Shown here: positions 39,434 to 50,252 of the stretch, in pieces
How positions within the stretch are numbered: the first letter of the stretch is position 1
Layout of the letters: each line of letters starts with the position of its first letter
From: an uncultured Hyphomicrobiales bacterium
GTDB lineage: Bacteria; Pseudomonadota; Alphaproteobacteria; Rhizobiales; Beijerinckiaceae
Length of the DNA stretch: 64,000 bases
Assembly (NCBI GenBank): GCA_903902915.1
Contig: CAIUWR010000049.1
Span: forward strand, 135,676 to 199,675
Reading direction: 5' to 3'
Program-made: the position numbers and the translations under genes
Notes under the pieces: generated by a model
What the model was told of the DNA's origin: nothing
What the model saw: the letters and a program-made list of their open reading frames with translations, nothing else
Databases searched by the model: none

Positions 39434-40702
39434 ATGCGGGAAATCAAACTCCAGGACCTTAAGTCCAAGGCTCCCATGGAACTTCTGGCTTTTGCAGAAG
39501 AACATGAGGTTGAAAACGCCTCGACGATGCGCAAACAGGAACTGATGTTCGCCATCCTCAAGCAGCTGGCCAGCCGCGACATCGAGATCATCGGCGAAGG
39601 CGTGATCGAGGTTCTGCTCGACGGTTTTGGCTTTTTGCGCTCGCCTGACGCCAATTATCTGGCGGGTCCGGACGACATCTATGTGTCTCCCACCCAGATT
39701 CGCCGCCTTGGCTTGCGCACGGGCGATACGGTCGAGGGTTTGATCCGCAGCCCCAAAGAGGGCGAACGTTATTTTGCGCTGCTCAAGGTCAACACGATCA
39801 ATTTCGAGGATCCCGAGCGGGTTCGTCACAAGGTCAATTTTGACAATCTGACGCCCCTCTATCCCAACGAACGCCTGAAGCTGGAAATCGAGGATCCGAC
39901 CCGGAAGGACTTCTCGTCCCGGGTCATCGACGTGGTGGCTCCGATCGGCAAGGGCCAACGCGCCTTGATCGTGGCGCCGCCGCGCACCGGCAAGACCGTG
40001 CTGCTGCAAAACATCGCCCAGTCGATCACCACCAATCACCCCGAATGCTATCTGATCGTCCTGCTCATTGACGAGCGGCCTGAAGAAGTGACGGATATGC
40101 AGCGCTCGGTTAAGGGCGAGGTCGTATCGTCCACCTTCGACGAGCCAGCCGTGCGTCACGTGCAAGTGGCGGAAATGGTCATCGAGAAGGCCAAGCGTCT
40201 GGTGGAGCATGGCCGCGATGTGGTCATCCTACTGGATTCGATCACGCGTTTGGGCCGCGCTTACAACACCGTCGTACCGTCGTCCGGCAAGGTTCTGACC
40301 GGCGGCGTGGACGCCAACGCCTTGCAGCGTCCCAAGCGCTTTTTCGGCGCAGCGCGTAATATCGAAGAGGGTGGCTCGCTCACCATTATCGCGACCGCGC
40401 TGATCGACACGGGCTCGCGCATGGATGAAGTGATTTTCGAAGAGTTCAAGGGCACGGGCAATTCGGAAATCGTTCTGGACCGCAAGGTCGCCGACAAGCG
40501 GGTGTTCCCTGCCATCGACATCACGCGCTCCGGCACCCGCAAGGAAGAGTTGCTGGTTCCGCCGGACATTCTCAAGAAAATGTATGTCCTGCGACGCATC
40601 CTCAACCCCATGGGCACCGTGGACGCCATCGAGTTCCTTATGGGCAAGCTGCGCGAAACCCCCAAGGGCAACGCCACGTTCTTCGATTCGATGAACACCT
40701 GA
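39434..40702 (+). CDS. rho: Transcription termination factor Rho
   Basis: A 422-aa hexameric RNA helicase. The N-terminal primary RNA-binding domain (about residues 1-130) contains [13 protein letters not shown]; the motor domain has Walker [14 protein letters not shown], the Q-loop side [13 protein letters not shown], and Walker [18 protein letters not shown]-terminal [17 protein letters not shown] is typical. Length is normal and lacks the insertion seen in some phyla. First large gene of the origin-proximal plus-strand block. Confidence 0.97.
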   Translation: MREIKLQDLKSKAPMELLAFAEEHEVENASTMRKQELMFAILKQLASRDIEIIGEGVIEVLLDGFGFLRSPDANYLAGPDDIYVSPTQIRRLGLRTGDTVEGLIRSPKEGERYFALLKVNTINFEDPERVRHKVNFDNLTPLYPNERLKLEIEDPTRKDFSSRVIDVVAPIGKGQRALIVAPPRTGKTVLLQNIAQSITTNHPECYLIVLLIDERPEEVTDMQRSVKGEVVSSTFDEPAVRHVQVAEMVIEKAKRLVEHGRDVVILLDSITRLGRAYNTVVPSSGKVLTGGVDANALQRPKRFFGAARNIEEGGSLTIIATALIDTGSRMDEVIFEEFKGTGNSEIVLDRKVADKRVFPAIDITRSGTRKEELLVPPDILKKMYVLRRILNPMGTVDAIEFLMGKLRETPKGNATFFDSMNT

Positions 40703-40728
40703 CGCTGGCGAGCGGCAGCGTCGAGCCG

Positions 40729-40744
40729 TGTTTCACGTGAATCA
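40729..40744. promoter_or_regulatory. parS: parS site 1
   Basis: TGTTTCACGTGAATCA differs at one position from the 16-bp consensus parS TGTTTCACGTGAAACA. It lies just after rho and 4.8 kb from parB. ParB should bind and spread from it to organise the origin. Confidence 0.8.
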
Positions 40745-40776
40745 TCGAGTCGGGGAGACCCGACTCGATTCGTTTG
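40744..40776 (+). terminator. Intrinsic terminator downstream of rho
   Basis: A perfect 11-bp stem (ATCGAGTCGGG / CCCGACTCGAT) with a GAGA tetraloop occupies 40744-40769 and is followed by TCGTTTG. It lies about 40 bases after the rho stop and shares its first base with parS site 1. The U-run is short, but the stem is strong. Confidence 0.7.
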
Positions 40777-40830
40777 CGGAACGGGTGTAAAAGTCGCGAA
40801 GCTTCTCAGGAACCCTTCAGGAAACGTCAG

Positions 40831-42138
40831 GTGTCCGACACCATTTTCGCGCTCGCGAGTGGCGCCGGCCTCTGCGCCATCTCCGTCATCAGAGTATCCG
40901 GGCCTGCCGCCGATGCAGCGTTGCGGGCTCTATGCGGGAGGTTGCCAGAACCCAGACGAGCGTCGCTCCGCAAGATCCGGCATCCATCGACACGGATCAT
41001 GCTGGACGAGGCCCTTGTTCTGCGCTTTCCGGGCCCCGGCAGTTTCACGGGCGAAGATGGGTTCGAACTCCATATTCATGGAGGTCGCGCCGTGACGGCT
41101 GGCATTCTTGGCGCCCTCGGAGAGTGCCCAAATCTCCGGATTGCGAAGCCTGGCGAGTTTACCCGCCGCGCTTTCCTGAATGGCAAGCTTGATTTGACCG
41201 AAGCCGAAGGGCTTGCAGACCTCATCGAGGCCACGACATCCGCACAACGCGATCAGGCCTTGGCTCAGGCGGGCGGCCGGTTGCGGGCTCAGGCGCAGTT
41301 GTGGCGGCGGGCCATCCTCGAACTTCAGTCCCGCGCCGAGGCGGATATCGACTTCAGCGACGAAGGCGATGTACCGATTGACGTGACGGCCGACCTCGCA
41401 CCGAAAATCGGTCTGCTTGCGGCCAGTATGCACGCCGCCTTGGCTGAGGGGCGACGGGGCGAAATGCTGCGACAGGGCTTCACGGTCGTGTTGGCCGGGG
41501 CTCCCAACGCTGGCAAGTCGTCCCTTATGAACGCCTTGATCCGCCGGGATGTCGCCATCGTCTCCACTATTCCCGGCACCACCCGCGACTTGATCGAGGC
41601 ATCCCTCGACCTCGACGGATTACCGGTGACTCTCGTGGATACGGCGGGACTGCGGGAGGCTGTCGATGAGATCGAGAAGGAAGGCATCCGGCGCACCTTA
41701 ACGCGCGCGCAATCGGCTGATCTTGTGCTTTGGCTTACGGAATCGGGCGAGGCCATGGATTTGAGCGGACTGCCGAAAGCGCCGATCTTGCGAATCCGGT
41801 CCAAATGCGATCTTGGCGCTATCGAGTCGGATCCGGAACAGATGCATCGACTCTCCGCACATAGCGGAGAGGGGGTCAATGAATTGCTGGACTTGATCGC
41901 CGAGCGGGCCAGGCTCACGCTGAAGCCAGAGGAGCCGCCTTTGATGTCGCGCGAGCGGCACAGGCGGGGCATAGTGGAAGCCTTGCTCGCCCTTGAGCGG
42001 ATCGTCCCGGGCCTGCCGGCCGAGGTCGCTGCCGAGGAATTACGCTTGGCGGCGCGCGCTTTGGAGAGCATCATCGGGCTTGTCGGCCCGGAGGATGTGC
42101 TGGGCGAGATCTTCAGCCGATTCTGTATCGGAAAATAG
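40831..42138 (+). CDS. mnmE: tRNA uridine-5-carboxymethylaminomethyl(34) synthesis GTPase MnmE
   Basis: A 435-aa GTPase that with MnmG modifies U34 of certain tRNAs. The N-terminal folate-binding domain starts [20 protein letters not shown]; the inserted G domain has [14 protein letters not shown] (G1), IPGTTRD (G2) and DTAGLRE (G3); the protein ends with the invariant FCIGK. The start is GTG at 40831, with AGGAA upstream; the frame is open to 40774 but that part has no similarity and overlaps the rho terminator. Confidence 0.96.
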   Translation: MSDTIFALASGAGLCAISVIRVSGPAADAALRALCGRLPEPRRASLRKIRHPSTRIMLDEALVLRFPGPGSFTGEDGFELHIHGGRAVTAGILGALGECPNLRIAKPGEFTRRAFLNGKLDLTEAEGLADLIEATTSAQRDQALAQAGGRLRAQAQLWRRAILELQSRAEADIDFSDEGDVPIDVTADLAPKIGLLAASMHAALAEGRRGEMLRQGFTVVLAGAPNAGKSSLMNALIRRDVAIVSTIPGTTRDLIEASLDLDGLPVTLVDTAGLREAVDEIEKEGIRRTLTRAQSADLVLWLTESGEAMDLSGLPKAPILRIRSKCDLGAIESDPEQMHRLSAHSGEGVNELLDLIAERARLTLKPEEPPLMSRERHRRGIVEALLALERIVPGLPAEVAAEELRLAARALESIIGLVGPEDVLGEIFSRFCIGK

Positions 42139-42140
42139 GG

Positions 42141-42156
42141 TGTTTCACGTGAAACG
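42141..42156. promoter_or_regulatory. parS: parS site 2
   Basis: TGTTTCACGTGAAACG matches the parS consensus at 15 of 16 positions. It falls in the 53-base gap between mnmE and mnmG. Confidence 0.85.
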
Positions 42157-42191
42157 GATTCGATTCGCATCCGGTTCTATCGGGGCTCAAG

Positions 42192-44060
42192 ATGCAAATA
42201 TCTGACGCGCAAAGATTTGACGTGATCGTCATCGGCGGCGGACATGCGGGCTGTGAAGCTGCGGCCGCATCCGCGCGCATGGGGGCGCGCACAGCGCTGC
42301 TGACTCAGGATCCGAGTTCTATTGGGGTGATGTCCTGTAACCCGGCCATCGGCGGTCTGGGAAAGGGGCATCTGGTTCGCGAGATCGACGCACTTGACGG
42401 CGTCATGGGACGTATGGCCGACCGCGCCGCGATCCAATATCGCCTGCTGAATCGCGCCAAAGGCCCGGCCGTGCGTGGACCACGCGCCCAGATCGACCGA
42501 GCGCAATATCGCAAGGCCATGCAAGCGGAACTGGCGGCGACGCCCAATTTGACGATTCTGCGCGGCGAGGCCGCCCGGTTGATTGTCGATCACGGCCGCG
42601 TTCAGGGAATCGAGACCTCGGACAATCGATTCGCCTGCGGTTCGGTTGTCGTGACCACCGGCACCTTTCTGGGCGGCTTGATTCATCTGGGTGAAAAGAC
42701 CTGGCCTGCCGGGCGCTTTGGCGAAGGTCCGAGCCTCGAACTGTCGCACTTTTTCCGGGAGAGCAGCTTTGCGGTCGGGCGGCTGAAGACTGGCACGCCC
42801 GCGCGTCTCCACCGGGACTCCATCGACTGGTCCGGGCTTGAGCGGCAGGATGGGGACGAGGAACCCATGCCCTTCTCGGAACTCAGCGCTGGGCCGGTTT
42901 TGCCCCAGGTTCCCTGCCATATCACCCGCACCACGCCTGAAGGCCATGCGATCATTCACGCCAATATTCACCGGGCGCCGATGTTTTCCGGGCAGATCAA
43001 AGGGCAGGGGCCCCGCTATTGTCCCTCCATCGAGGACAAGGTCACGCGTTTTGCGGAACGCGACAGCCACCAGATCTTTCTGGAGCCCGAGGGTCTGGAC
43101 GATCCGACGATCTATCCCAACGGGATTTCGACCTCGTTGCCGGAGGATGTGCAGGACGCGTTCCTGCGCACGATCCCCGGTCTCGCGAATGTTCAGATCC
43201 TTCGGCCCGGCTACGCCATCGAATATGACTTCATTGACCCGCGCGAGCTCACCCGCACCTTGCAGACCCGCAGGGTGGCGGGTCTGTTTCTCGCCGGTCA
43301 AATCAACGGGACCACAGGCTATGAAGAGGCGGCGGGTCAGGGGCTCGTGGCCGGGCTCAACGCGGCCGCCTTCGCCGGTGATCTGCCGGAGGTGATCATT
43401 GATCGCACCGAGGCCTATCTCGGCGTCATGATTGACGACCTTGTGACGCGAGGCGTTACGGAGCCGTATCGAATGTTCACCTCCCGGGCGGAATATCGTC
43501 TGAGCCTGCGCGCCGACAATGCCGATCAGCGGCTGACGGGACGCGGGCTCGCCTTTGGCTGCGTGGGCGCCGCGCGACGGGACCATCACGCAGCCAAGAT
43601 GGCGGCGCTAGATGCGGCGCGCGAACGCGTGACCGCGCTCACCCTCTCGCCGAACGAGGCTGGCAAGCATGGACTGACGGTCAATCGGGACGGCGTGCGC
43701 CGCTCGGGCTTCGATCTTCTGTCCTATCCGGACATCGGTTGGAAGGAATTGGCGACCATTTGGCCGGAGCTTGCCGGGATTTCCTCTGGGGTAGCCGAGC
43801 AAATTGAGATCGACGCCAAATATGCTGTCTATCTCGACCGGCAGAAGCGGGACGTGCAAAGCTTCCGCCGCGAGGAAGAGGCGCTGATCCCACCTGAGCT
43901 TGATTATGGCGCCATGCGCGGGCTCTCCAATGAGTTGCGCGCCCGCCTGTCGCTGGTGCGTCCGGCTACGCTTGGCCAGGCTTCGCGGATCGAGGGCATG
44001 ACGCCTGCGGCGCTGACCCTCGTGGTCGCTCACCTTCCGCGTCGGGGAGCGCAGGGATGA
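42192..44060 (+). CDS. mnmG: tRNA uridine-5-carboxymethylaminomethyl(34) synthesis enzyme MnmG
   Basis: A 622-aa FAD protein, partner of MnmE in U34 modification. FAD-binding [10 protein letters not shown] at the N-terminus, [20 protein letters not shown], the [10 protein letters not shown] segment, and [18 protein letters not shown] are family marks. Its stop overlaps the start of rsmG by four bases (ATGA). Confidence 0.97.
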   Translation: MQISDAQRFDVIVIGGGHAGCEAAAASARMGARTALLTQDPSSIGVMSCNPAIGGLGKGHLVREIDALDGVMGRMADRAAIQYRLLNRAKGPAVRGPRAQIDRAQYRKAMQAELAATPNLTILRGEAARLIVDHGRVQGIETSDNRFACGSVVVTTGTFLGGLIHLGEKTWPAGRFGEGPSLELSHFFRESSFAVGRLKTGTPARLHRDSIDWSGLERQDGDEEPMPFSELSAGPVLPQVPCHITRTTPEGHAIIHANIHRAPMFSGQIKGQGPRYCPSIEDKVTRFAERDSHQIFLEPEGLDDPTIYPNGISTSLPEDVQDAFLRTIPGLANVQILRPGYAIEYDFIDPRELTRTLQTRRVAGLFLAGQINGTTGYEEAAGQGLVAGLNAAAFAGDLPEVIIDRTEAYLGVMIDDLVTRGVTEPYRMFTSRAEYRLSLRADNADQRLTGRGLAFGCVGAARRDHHAAKMAALDAARERVTALTLSPNEAGKHGLTVNRDGVRRSGFDLLSYPDIGWKELATIWPELAGISSGVAEQIEIDAKYAVYLDRQKRDVQSFRREEEALIPPELDYGAMRGLSNELRARLSLVRPATLGQASRIEGMTPAALTLVVAHLPRRGAQG

Positions 44061-44707
44061 CCGCCATTCCAGTGGAAGCCGCGCCTTTCGCGCGAAGCGT
44101 TGATGCGGACCTTGACGCCCGGCTCAAGGTCTTCGAGCAGATCTTGCTCAAATGGCAGCCGAAAATGAATCTTGTGGCGCCGTCGACGCTGAAATCGATT
44201 CGGAGCCGTCACATTGAAGATTCGCTTCAGGTCGCGGATATTTGGCCGACGGCTCGCCGCTGGATCGATCTTGGATCCGGCGGGGGGTTCCCGGGGATCG
44301 TCACCGCTCTGCGGTTGCGTGGGGAATCCGGCGCTCTGGTTCATCTGGTGGAGAGCGACCACCGCAAATGCGCGTTTCTGCGGGAAGTTTCACGTGAAAC
44401 ACAGGCGCCTGTCGAGGTGCACTGGGGGCGCATCGAAGACGTTCTGCCGACCCTGCCGGATGTGGACGCCATCAGCGCTCGGGCGCTGGCCAGCCTTGCG
44501 ATTCTGGCCGAAATGACCACCGAACGTCTCGAAAACGGCGCCATCGGCATTTTTCTTAAGGGACAAGATGTTGGGTCTGAATTGACCGAAATGTCCATTC
44601 ATAGTAGCTTAACCATCAGATTGGTGGCCAGTCGAACGGACCCGCTCGCGCGGATCGTGATCCTGGGCCGTAATGATCTTATGTCGACCGGTGGGGTAGG
44701 GCAGTGA
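44057..44707 (+). CDS. rsmG: 16S rRNA (guanine(527)-N(7))-methyltransferase RsmG
   Basis: A 216-aa SAM methyltransferase for m7G527 of 16S rRNA, formerly GidB. The SAM motif is [14 protein letters not shown], preceded by the typical KMNLVAPST and SRHIEDSLQ. It is coupled to mnmG at its start and overlaps parA by four bases (GTGA) at its end. A parS site lies inside the gene. Confidence 0.95.
   Translation: MTAIPVEAAPFARSVDADLDARLKVFEQILLKWQPKMNLVAPSTLKSIRSRHIEDSLQVADIWPTARRWIDLGSGGGFPGIVTALRLRGESGALVHLVESDHRKCAFLREVSRETQAPVEVHWGRIEDVLPTLPDVDAISARALASLAILAEMTTERLENGAIGIFLKGQDVGSELTEMSIHSSLTIRLVASRTDPLARIVILGRNDLMSTGGVGQ
44386..44401. promoter_or_regulatory. parS: parS site 3 (inside rsmG)
   Basis: AGTTTCACGTGAAACA matches the parS consensus at 15 of 16 positions, with the palindromic core intact. 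It lies within the rsmG coding sequence (around codons 110-115), about 300 bases before parA. Confidence 0.85.
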
Positions 44708-45519
44708 CCAACGAGCTTCAAACGAGGGTTCTTGTCCTCGCCAACCAAAAGGGCGGCGTTGGTAAAACGACGACCGCCATCAATCTGGGCACGGCCCTCG
44801 CGGCCATTGGCGAGCAAGTCCTGATCGTTGATCTGGATCCGCAGGGCAACGCGTCCACAGGGCTCGGCATTGACCGTCGCGAGCGCAAGATCTCGACCTA
44901 TGATGTGCTGATCGGCGAACGCGAACTGCGCGATGTCGTGTTGCCGACGGCGGTGCCAAGACTGCATGTCGCGCCCTCGACGCTTGATCTGCTGGGCGTG
45001 GAGCTTGAAATTTCATCTCACCGGGACCGCACCTACAAGCTGCGCGACGCCATCGCGCGCATGGTCGCCGAACGTCATCCCGATGATCCGCATTTCACCT
45101 ATATTCTCGTCGATTGCCCGCCGTCCCTCAATTTGCTGACGGTGAACGCGCTATCGGCCGCTCATAGCGTCGTCGTCCCCTTGCAGTGCGAGTTCTTCGC
45201 GCTGGAAGGCTTGTCGCAGCTTCTGTCCACGGTCGAGCAGGTGCGCAAGTCGCTGAATCCACGCCTGACGATCCATGGCGTTGTGCTGACCATGTTCGAC
45301 GCGCGCAACAGCCTCGCCGCCCAGGTTGTGGCTGACGTTCGCGAATTCATGGGCGACAAGGTCTATGACACCGTCATTCCCCGCAATGTGCGGGTCTCCG
45401 AGGCGCCCTCCCACGGCAAGCCTGTTCTCCTTTATGATCTGAAATGCACGGGCAGTCAGGCCTATCTCAAGCTTGCTTCCGAAGTCATTCAGCGGGAACA
45501 TCGGCTGCGCGCCGCCTGA
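44704..45519 (+). CDS. parA: Chromosome-partitioning ATPase ParA
   Basis: A 271-aa deviant-Walker ATPase that moves ParB-parS complexes. Walker A is ANQKGGVGKTTTAINLG with the signature lysine; Walker A' and B regions are LIVDLDPQGNAS and YILVDCPPSLNLLTVNAL. It begins with GTG at 44704 overlapping rsmG. It is the chromosomal, HTH-lacking type and precedes parB by 18 bases. Confidence 0.96.
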   Translation: MTNELQTRVLVLANQKGGVGKTTTAINLGTALAAIGEQVLIVDLDPQGNASTGLGIDRRERKISTYDVLIGERELRDVVLPTAVPRLHVAPSTLDLLGVELEISSHRDRTYKLRDAIARMVAERHPDDPHFTYILVDCPPSLNLLTVNALSAAHSVVVPLQCEFFALEGLSQLLSTVEQVRKSLNPRLTIHGVVLTMFDARNSLAAQVVADVREFMGDKVYDTVIPRNVRVSEAPSHGKPVLLYDLKCTGSQAYLKLASEVIQREHRLRAA

Positions 45520-45537
45520 TCAGGACTGGAATTCACA

Positions 45538-46440
45538 ATGGCAGACGAAAATCGCCCCCGCCTGGGCCGGGGCCTCGCCGCGCTGATCGGCAATGCGGGC
45601 GCGGACCTTGGGTCTTCTGAGACGCCTCGCGCCAACCAGCGCAAGGTTCCCATCGAGTTTTTACGGCCCAATCCGCGCAATCCCCGCAAAGTGTTCGATG
45701 AAGCCCATCTCGAAGAACTGACCGAGTCCATTCGGGCGCGCGGCGTCATCCAACCCATCGTCGTGCGCGCCGTGCCAAGGATGCCCGATCTTTACGAGAT
45801 CATCGCGGGCGAACGGCGTTGGCGCGCGGCGCAGCGCGCGGGCGTGCATGATGTGCCGATCCACCTCGTGGAGGCGACCGATCAGGAGGCGCTGGAACTC
45901 GCAATCGTCGAGAATATTCAGCGCACAGACCTCAATCCCATCGAGGAAGCCGGTGGTTTCGAGCAGTTGATGCGGGAGTTCGCCTATACGCAGGCGGATC
46001 TGGGCAAGGTGCTGGGCAAGAGCCGCAGCCATGTCGCCAATACGCTGCGGCTGCTCAACCTTTCGCCTTCCATCAAGGCGAAGGTCGGCAGTGGGCTTCT
46101 GTCAGCGGGCCATGCCCGCGCGCTGCTCTCGGTCCGCGATCCCGAATCCGTGGCCGAAATGATCATCGAGCAGGGCCTTTCGGTCCGCGACGTGGAGCGA
46201 CTGGCGCAGGAAGAAAGCGAAGGTCCGACGCCTCCACTGGAAACCAAGTCTCGTGGCGCGGCGTCCGGCGGCAAGGCTTCCGTCGAAAAGGATGCGGACA
46301 CCCGCGCTCTGGAAAAGACCCTCACCGATGCGCTGGGCCTCGTCGTCGAGATCGACCATCGCGGGGAAAGCGGCGAATTACGCATCCGCTACAAGACGCT
46401 TGAGCAGCTCGACGCGCTCTGCCATCGGCTGAATCGCTGA
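45538..46440 (+). CDS. parB: Chromosome-partitioning protein ParB
   Basis: A 300-aa CTP-dependent DNA clamp that binds parS. The N-terminus has the ParA-contact RLGRGLAALIG; the CTPase core shows GERRWRAAQRAG and ENIQRTDLNPIEEA; a HTH follows (QADLGKVLGKSRSHVANTLRLL), then a linker rich in Gly and Glu and a C-terminal dimer domain. Three parS sites lie within 6 kb upstream. Converges with holA with two bases between. Confidence 0.96.
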   Translation: MADENRPRLGRGLAALIGNAGADLGSSETPRANQRKVPIEFLRPNPRNPRKVFDEAHLEELTESIRARGVIQPIVVRAVPRMPDLYEIIAGERRWRAAQRAGVHDVPIHLVEATDQEALELAIVENIQRTDLNPIEEAGGFEQLMREFAYTQADLGKVLGKSRSHVANTLRLLNLSPSIKAKVGSGLLSAGHARALLSVRDPESVAEMIIEQGLSVRDVERLAQEESEGPTPPLETKSRGAASGGKASVEKDADTRALEKTLTDALGLVVEIDHRGESGELRIRYKTLEQLDALCHRLNR

Positions 46441-46442
46441 TT

Positions 46443-47456
46443 TCAGCGCCGGGGCTTGCCCGCCAGCGCGATTGACCACAGCGCGCGGACGGCGGCGACA
46501 TCGCTCAAGGCGGGCGAGCGCCGCGTTTTCTGGACCCCCTCGGCGAGCGTGGCGATGGCTCGCTCGACCTTACCGGAATTCCAGTTTTTCATCTGCGCAA
46601 CCATCAATTTGGCCCCTGGACCGAACCTGCCGTATTTCATGGGCAGGCTTTCGGCATTGGCGCCATTTTCCACGTCCAGACACATGCGATGCAGAACGAG
46701 CGCATGTCGAATGGCGGCGCCGAGCAGCACAGAGCCATCCCCGCCCGTGGCGAAATAGCGCTGTGCGGTCTCCTCCACAGCCGTATAGCTGCCCCCGAAG
46801 GCGCCGTTCACAGCATCGTCCATGGCGAGGCTGGAGGCGTCGGCGACCATCAGATCCACATCTGCGCGGGTGATCGTTCCGGCGCCATGGGCATAGGTGA
46901 TGAGTTTGTCGAGTTCGGATCGCGTGGTGAGACGGTCGCCGCCGAGCATCTGCACCAGTGCGTCCCGCGCGTCCGGGTCGATCCGTAATTTGGCGGCGCG
47001 AACCTCGTCGTCGATGACCCGTTCCAGATCGCGGGCGCTGTCGGGATAGCACTCGATGGCGGCCGCTTCGCGCAAACGCTCCACCAGTTTGCGCAGCGCG
47101 TGGTCCTTTTTGAGAGAGCCCGCCTCGATCACGATGAGGCAATCCGTGGGGGGCGCGGCGACCAGGCTTTCCAGCGCGCTGACGAAGGCTTTCGCACCCG
47201 CCGAGATGAAGATCGCCCGTTTGCCGCCGAAAAGGCCCATGGAATTGGCCTCGTCGATCAATAGCAGCGGGTCGCTGGCGATGTCATCGCCATTCATCCG
47301 CACCAGCTGCATGTCGTTGGCCGCCCAGGTCTTCAACAGCAGGCGCGCTCGCTCGCTGATCAGGCCGGAGTCTGTCCCATGCACGAGGTATAGATAGATA
47401 TGGGACGCCCGGCTCGCAATGAACCGGTCGGCTTCATGGTTCTTGATCGCGACCAA
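46443..47456 (-). CDS. holA: DNA polymerase III delta subunit
   Basis: A 337-aa clamp-loader delta subunit that opens the sliding clamp. The N-terminal YLVHGTDSGLISERARLLLK, central IVIEAGSLKKDHALRKL and LVQMLGGDRLTTRSELDKL segments fit alphaproteobacterial HolA. It lies next to parB, convergent, and follows leuS on the same strand with only about 49 bases between; the lptE gene that commonly sits there is missing. Confidence 0.93.
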   Translation of the reverse strand: MVAIKNHEADRFIASRASHIYLYLVHGTDSGLISERARLLLKTWAANDMQLVRMNGDDIASDPLLLIDEANSMGLFGGKRAIFISAGAKAFVSALESLVAAPPTDCLIVIEAGSLKKDHALRKLVERLREAAAIECYPDSARDLERVIDDEVRAAKLRIDPDARDALVQMLGGDRLTTRSELDKLITYAHGAGTITRADVDLMVADASSLAMDDAVNGAFGGSYTAVEETAQRYFATGGDGSVLLGAAIRHALVLHRMCLDVENGANAESLPMKYGRFGPGAKLMVAQMKNWNSGKVERAIATLAEGVQKTRRSPALSDVAAVRALWSIALAGKPRR

Positions 47457-47462
47457 TCAGAT

Positions 47463-47483
47463 GCGCCCCGGTATGCGGGGCGC
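47463..47483. terminator. Stem-loop between leuS and holA
   Basis: An 8-bp GC-rich perfect stem (GCGCCCCG / CGGGGCGC) with a 5-base loop in the short leuS-holA gap. There is no U-run on either strand, so it may be an attenuating or RNA-stability hairpin rather than a full terminator. Confidence 0.35.
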
Positions 47484-47505
47484 TCCCTTGTTGGCGTCAG
47501 TGACG

Positions 47506-50136
47506 TCAGGCGACGACATTCACGATCCTCTGGGGCACGACGATGATCTTCTTCGGCGTCCGGCCATCCAGCGCCGTTTGCACCGCCTCCAGCGCCAGAA
47601 CGGCGGCTTCCACAGCGGCGTTGTCGGCGCTGCGGTCCACGACGATCTCGGCGCGCTTCTTCCCGTTGATCTGAATCGGAAGCGTAACGGTGTCGCTGGT
47701 CGCCAGCGCCGCATCGGCCTCGGGCCAGGAGGATTCGGCGATGGGTGAAACGTGGCCCAGCGCCTGCCAGCATTCCTCCGCCAGATGGGGCATCATGGGC
47801 GCGAAGAGATTGACCAGCACGTCGCCGCCCTCGCGGAAGGCGAAGGCGAGGCCAGCGTCGAGGCCATTTTCCTCCACAGCGCCGATAGCCTCCGATAAGC
47901 CATTGGAAAGCTTGCGGATTTCAGCAATCGCCGTGTTGAAGCGCAGCCGTTCGACGCTGTCCTGCACCCGCAGCAAATGCCCATGGGTCAGGCGGCGGAT
48001 GGCCATGGCCTTGTCGGACATTGCGGCGGGCGCTTTTGCGCCGACGGGCGCAGCGACGCCCGCGATTTCGCCGATCAGCCGCCATAATTGCTGCACATAG
48101 CGCGATGCGCCTTGTACGCCCTCTTCGCTCCAGATCACGTCGCGCTCGGGCGGGGAGTCCGAGAGCATGAACCAGCGGGCGGTGTCCGCGCCGAAAGTGC
48201 CGATGATGTCGTCGGGGTCCACCACGTTGCGCTTGGACTTCGACATCTTTTCGATGGAGCCGATGGTGACCTCGGCGCCGCCCTCGATCATGGAGGCCCG
48301 GCGACCGCTCGCGCTGGCCTCGATCCTGATCTCGCTCGGCTGTACCCAGGCGCCGTCGGGGCCCTTATAGGTCTCGTGCACCACCATGCCCTGCGTGAAC
48401 AGGCCCTTGAAGGGCTCGGACAGGCCGACATGGCCGGTCGCCTGCATGGCGCGGGTGAAGAAGCGCGAGTAGAGCAGATGCAGGATCGCGTGCTCGATGC
48501 CGCCAATATATTGATCAACAGGCAACCAGTGATCCGCAACCGCCTTGTCAGTGGGCGCTTGGGTGTTCCACGGATCGGTGAAGCGCGCGAAATACCACGA
48601 TGAGTCCACGAATGTGTCCATCGTGTCCGTCTCGCGCCGGGCGGGCTTGCCGCAGTTGGGGCAGGCGACGTGCTTCCAGGTGGGATGGTGGTCCAGCGGA
48701 TTGCCGGTCACGTCGAGCTGCACATCCTGCGGAAGTTCGATGGGGAGCGATTCTTTCGGCGCCGGAACGACGTCGCAGCTCTCGCAATGGATCACCGGAA
48801 TCGGGCAACCCCAGTAGCGCTGGCGGGAGATGCCCCAGTCGCGCAGGCGGAAGTTCACTTGCCGAGCGGCCTGCGGCTTGCCCCCGATATCGACCGCTTC
48901 CAGACGCTTCGTCACTTCTTCGCGGGCGGCCGCGATGGTCATGCCATCGAGGAAACGCGAATTGATCATGCGCCCCTCGCCATCATAGGCGAGCGTGGTG
49001 ACCGTGAACGTCGCCGGATCCTGACCCTCGGGGCAGACCACCGGCACATTGCCAAGCCCATAGGCGTTGACGAAATCAAGGTCGCGCTGGTCGTGGGCGG
49101 GGCAGCCGAAGATCGCGCCGGTTCCGTAGTCCATGAGCACGAAATTCGCGACATAGACAGGAATTTTCCATTCGGGATCAAAAGGATGTGCGACGCGCAC
49201 GCCGGTGTCGAAGCCCTTCTTCTCCGCCGTCTCCAGCGTGGCGACCGACGTCCCCATGCGGCGACATTCGGCGATGAAGGCGCTCAGCTCAGGATTGCCG
49301 TCAGCGACCTTCGCCGCGAGCGGATGGTCGGGCGCAACCGCGAGGAAGCGCGCGCCAAAGAGCGTGTCCGGCCGGGTGGTGTAGACTTCCAGCTCGGTCT
49401 CGCCGGACGGAGCGGAAGACGCATCGATTCGGAACCGAACCAGAAGCCCTTCGGAGCGCCCGATCCAGTTCTTCTGCATCAGCCGGACCTTTTCCGGCCA
49501 GCGGTCGAGCGTGTCGAGGGAGTCGAGCAGATCCTGCGAGAAGTCGGTGATCTTGAGGAACCACTGGGTCAGCTCGCGCTGTTCCACCAAGGCGCCCGAA
49601 CGCCAGCCGCGCCCGTCGATAACCTGCTCATTGGCGAGCACGGTCTGGTCCACCGGATCCCAGTTCACCTTGGATTTCTTGCGGTCGACGAGGCCGGCCT
49701 TCAGGAAATCGAGGAACATGGCCTGCTGGTGCTTGTAGTAGCTAGGGTCGCAGGTGGCGACCTCGCGCGACCAGTCCAGCGACAGGCCCATGCTCTTCAA
49801 CTGTCCGCGCATGGTCGCGATATTGGCGTAGGTCCAGGTTCCCGGATGGCTCTTGTTCACCCGCGCGGCGTTTTCCGCAGGCATGCCGAAAGCGTCCCAG
49901 CCCATGGGATGCAGCACATTGAAGCCCTTGGCGCGGCGATAACGCGCCACCACGTCGCCCATGGCGTAGTTGCGCACATGGCCCATGTGGATGCGCCCCG
50001 ACGGATAGGGGAACATCTCCAGCACATAATATTTGGGGCGCGGATCGTCGTTCCGGCTCTGGAACGTCTGGCGCTGCTCCCAAAGCTGCTGCCATTTGGG
50101 TTCGGACTCACGTGGGTTGTAGCGTTCGGCATGCAT
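47506..50136 (-). CDS. leuS: Leucyl-tRNA synthetase
   Basis: An 876-aa class I synthetase. The HIGH region is [15 protein letters not shown], the editing domain (about residues 225-420) contains [12 protein letters not shown] and the KMSKS loop is [16 protein letters not shown]-terminal [17 protein letters not shown] is the tRNA-binding end. Normal length. Divergent from the YggS-type gene. Confidence 0.97.
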   Translation of the reverse strand: MHAERYNPRESEPKWQQLWEQRQTFQSRNDDPRPKYYVLEMFPYPSGRIHMGHVRNYAMGDVVARYRRAKGFNVLHPMGWDAFGMPAENAARVNKSHPGTWTYANIATMRGQLKSMGLSLDWSREVATCDPSYYKHQQAMFLDFLKAGLVDRKKSKVNWDPVDQTVLANEQVIDGRGWRSGALVEQRELTQWFLKITDFSQDLLDSLDTLDRWPEKVRLMQKNWIGRSEGLLVRFRIDASSAPSGETELEVYTTRPDTLFGARFLAVAPDHPLAAKVADGNPELSAFIAECRRMGTSVATLETAEKKGFDTGVRVAHPFDPEWKIPVYVANFVLMDYGTGAIFGCPAHDQRDLDFVNAYGLGNVPVVCPEGQDPATFTVTTLAYDGEGRMINSRFLDGMTIAAAREEVTKRLEAVDIGGKPQAARQVNFRLRDWGISRQRYWGCPIPVIHCESCDVVPAPKESLPIELPQDVQLDVTGNPLDHHPTWKHVACPNCGKPARRETDTMDTFVDSSWYFARFTDPWNTQAPTDKAVADHWLPVDQYIGGIEHAILHLLYSRFFTRAMQATGHVGLSEPFKGLFTQGMVVHETYKGPDGAWVQPSEIRIEASASGRRASMIEGGAEVTIGSIEKMSKSKRNVVDPDDIIGTFGADTARWFMLSDSPPERDVIWSEEGVQGASRYVQQLWRLIGEIAGVAAPVGAKAPAAMSDKAMAIRRLTHGHLLRVQDSVERLRFNTAIAEIRKLSNGLSEAIGAVEENGLDAGLAFAFREGGDVLVNLFAPMMPHLAEECWQALGHVSPIAESSWPEADAALATSDTVTLPIQINGKKRAEIVVDRSADNAAVEAAVLALEAVQTALDGRTPKKIIVVPQRIVNVVA

Positions 50137-50252
50137 GTGCGGTATCGATCCGATTCAGTTCAAATGCCTGAAAACCGGGGCAATGAGCATCATTTCGGCG
50201 GGATGGTCAACGGCTTTGGCCTGAGCGTCGCGCCCTATCGGAGCAAAAGACC

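Noticed and set aside
42177..43589. 470-codon minus-strand frame within mnmG
   Set aside because: Antisense shadow of mnmG with no recognisable motif.
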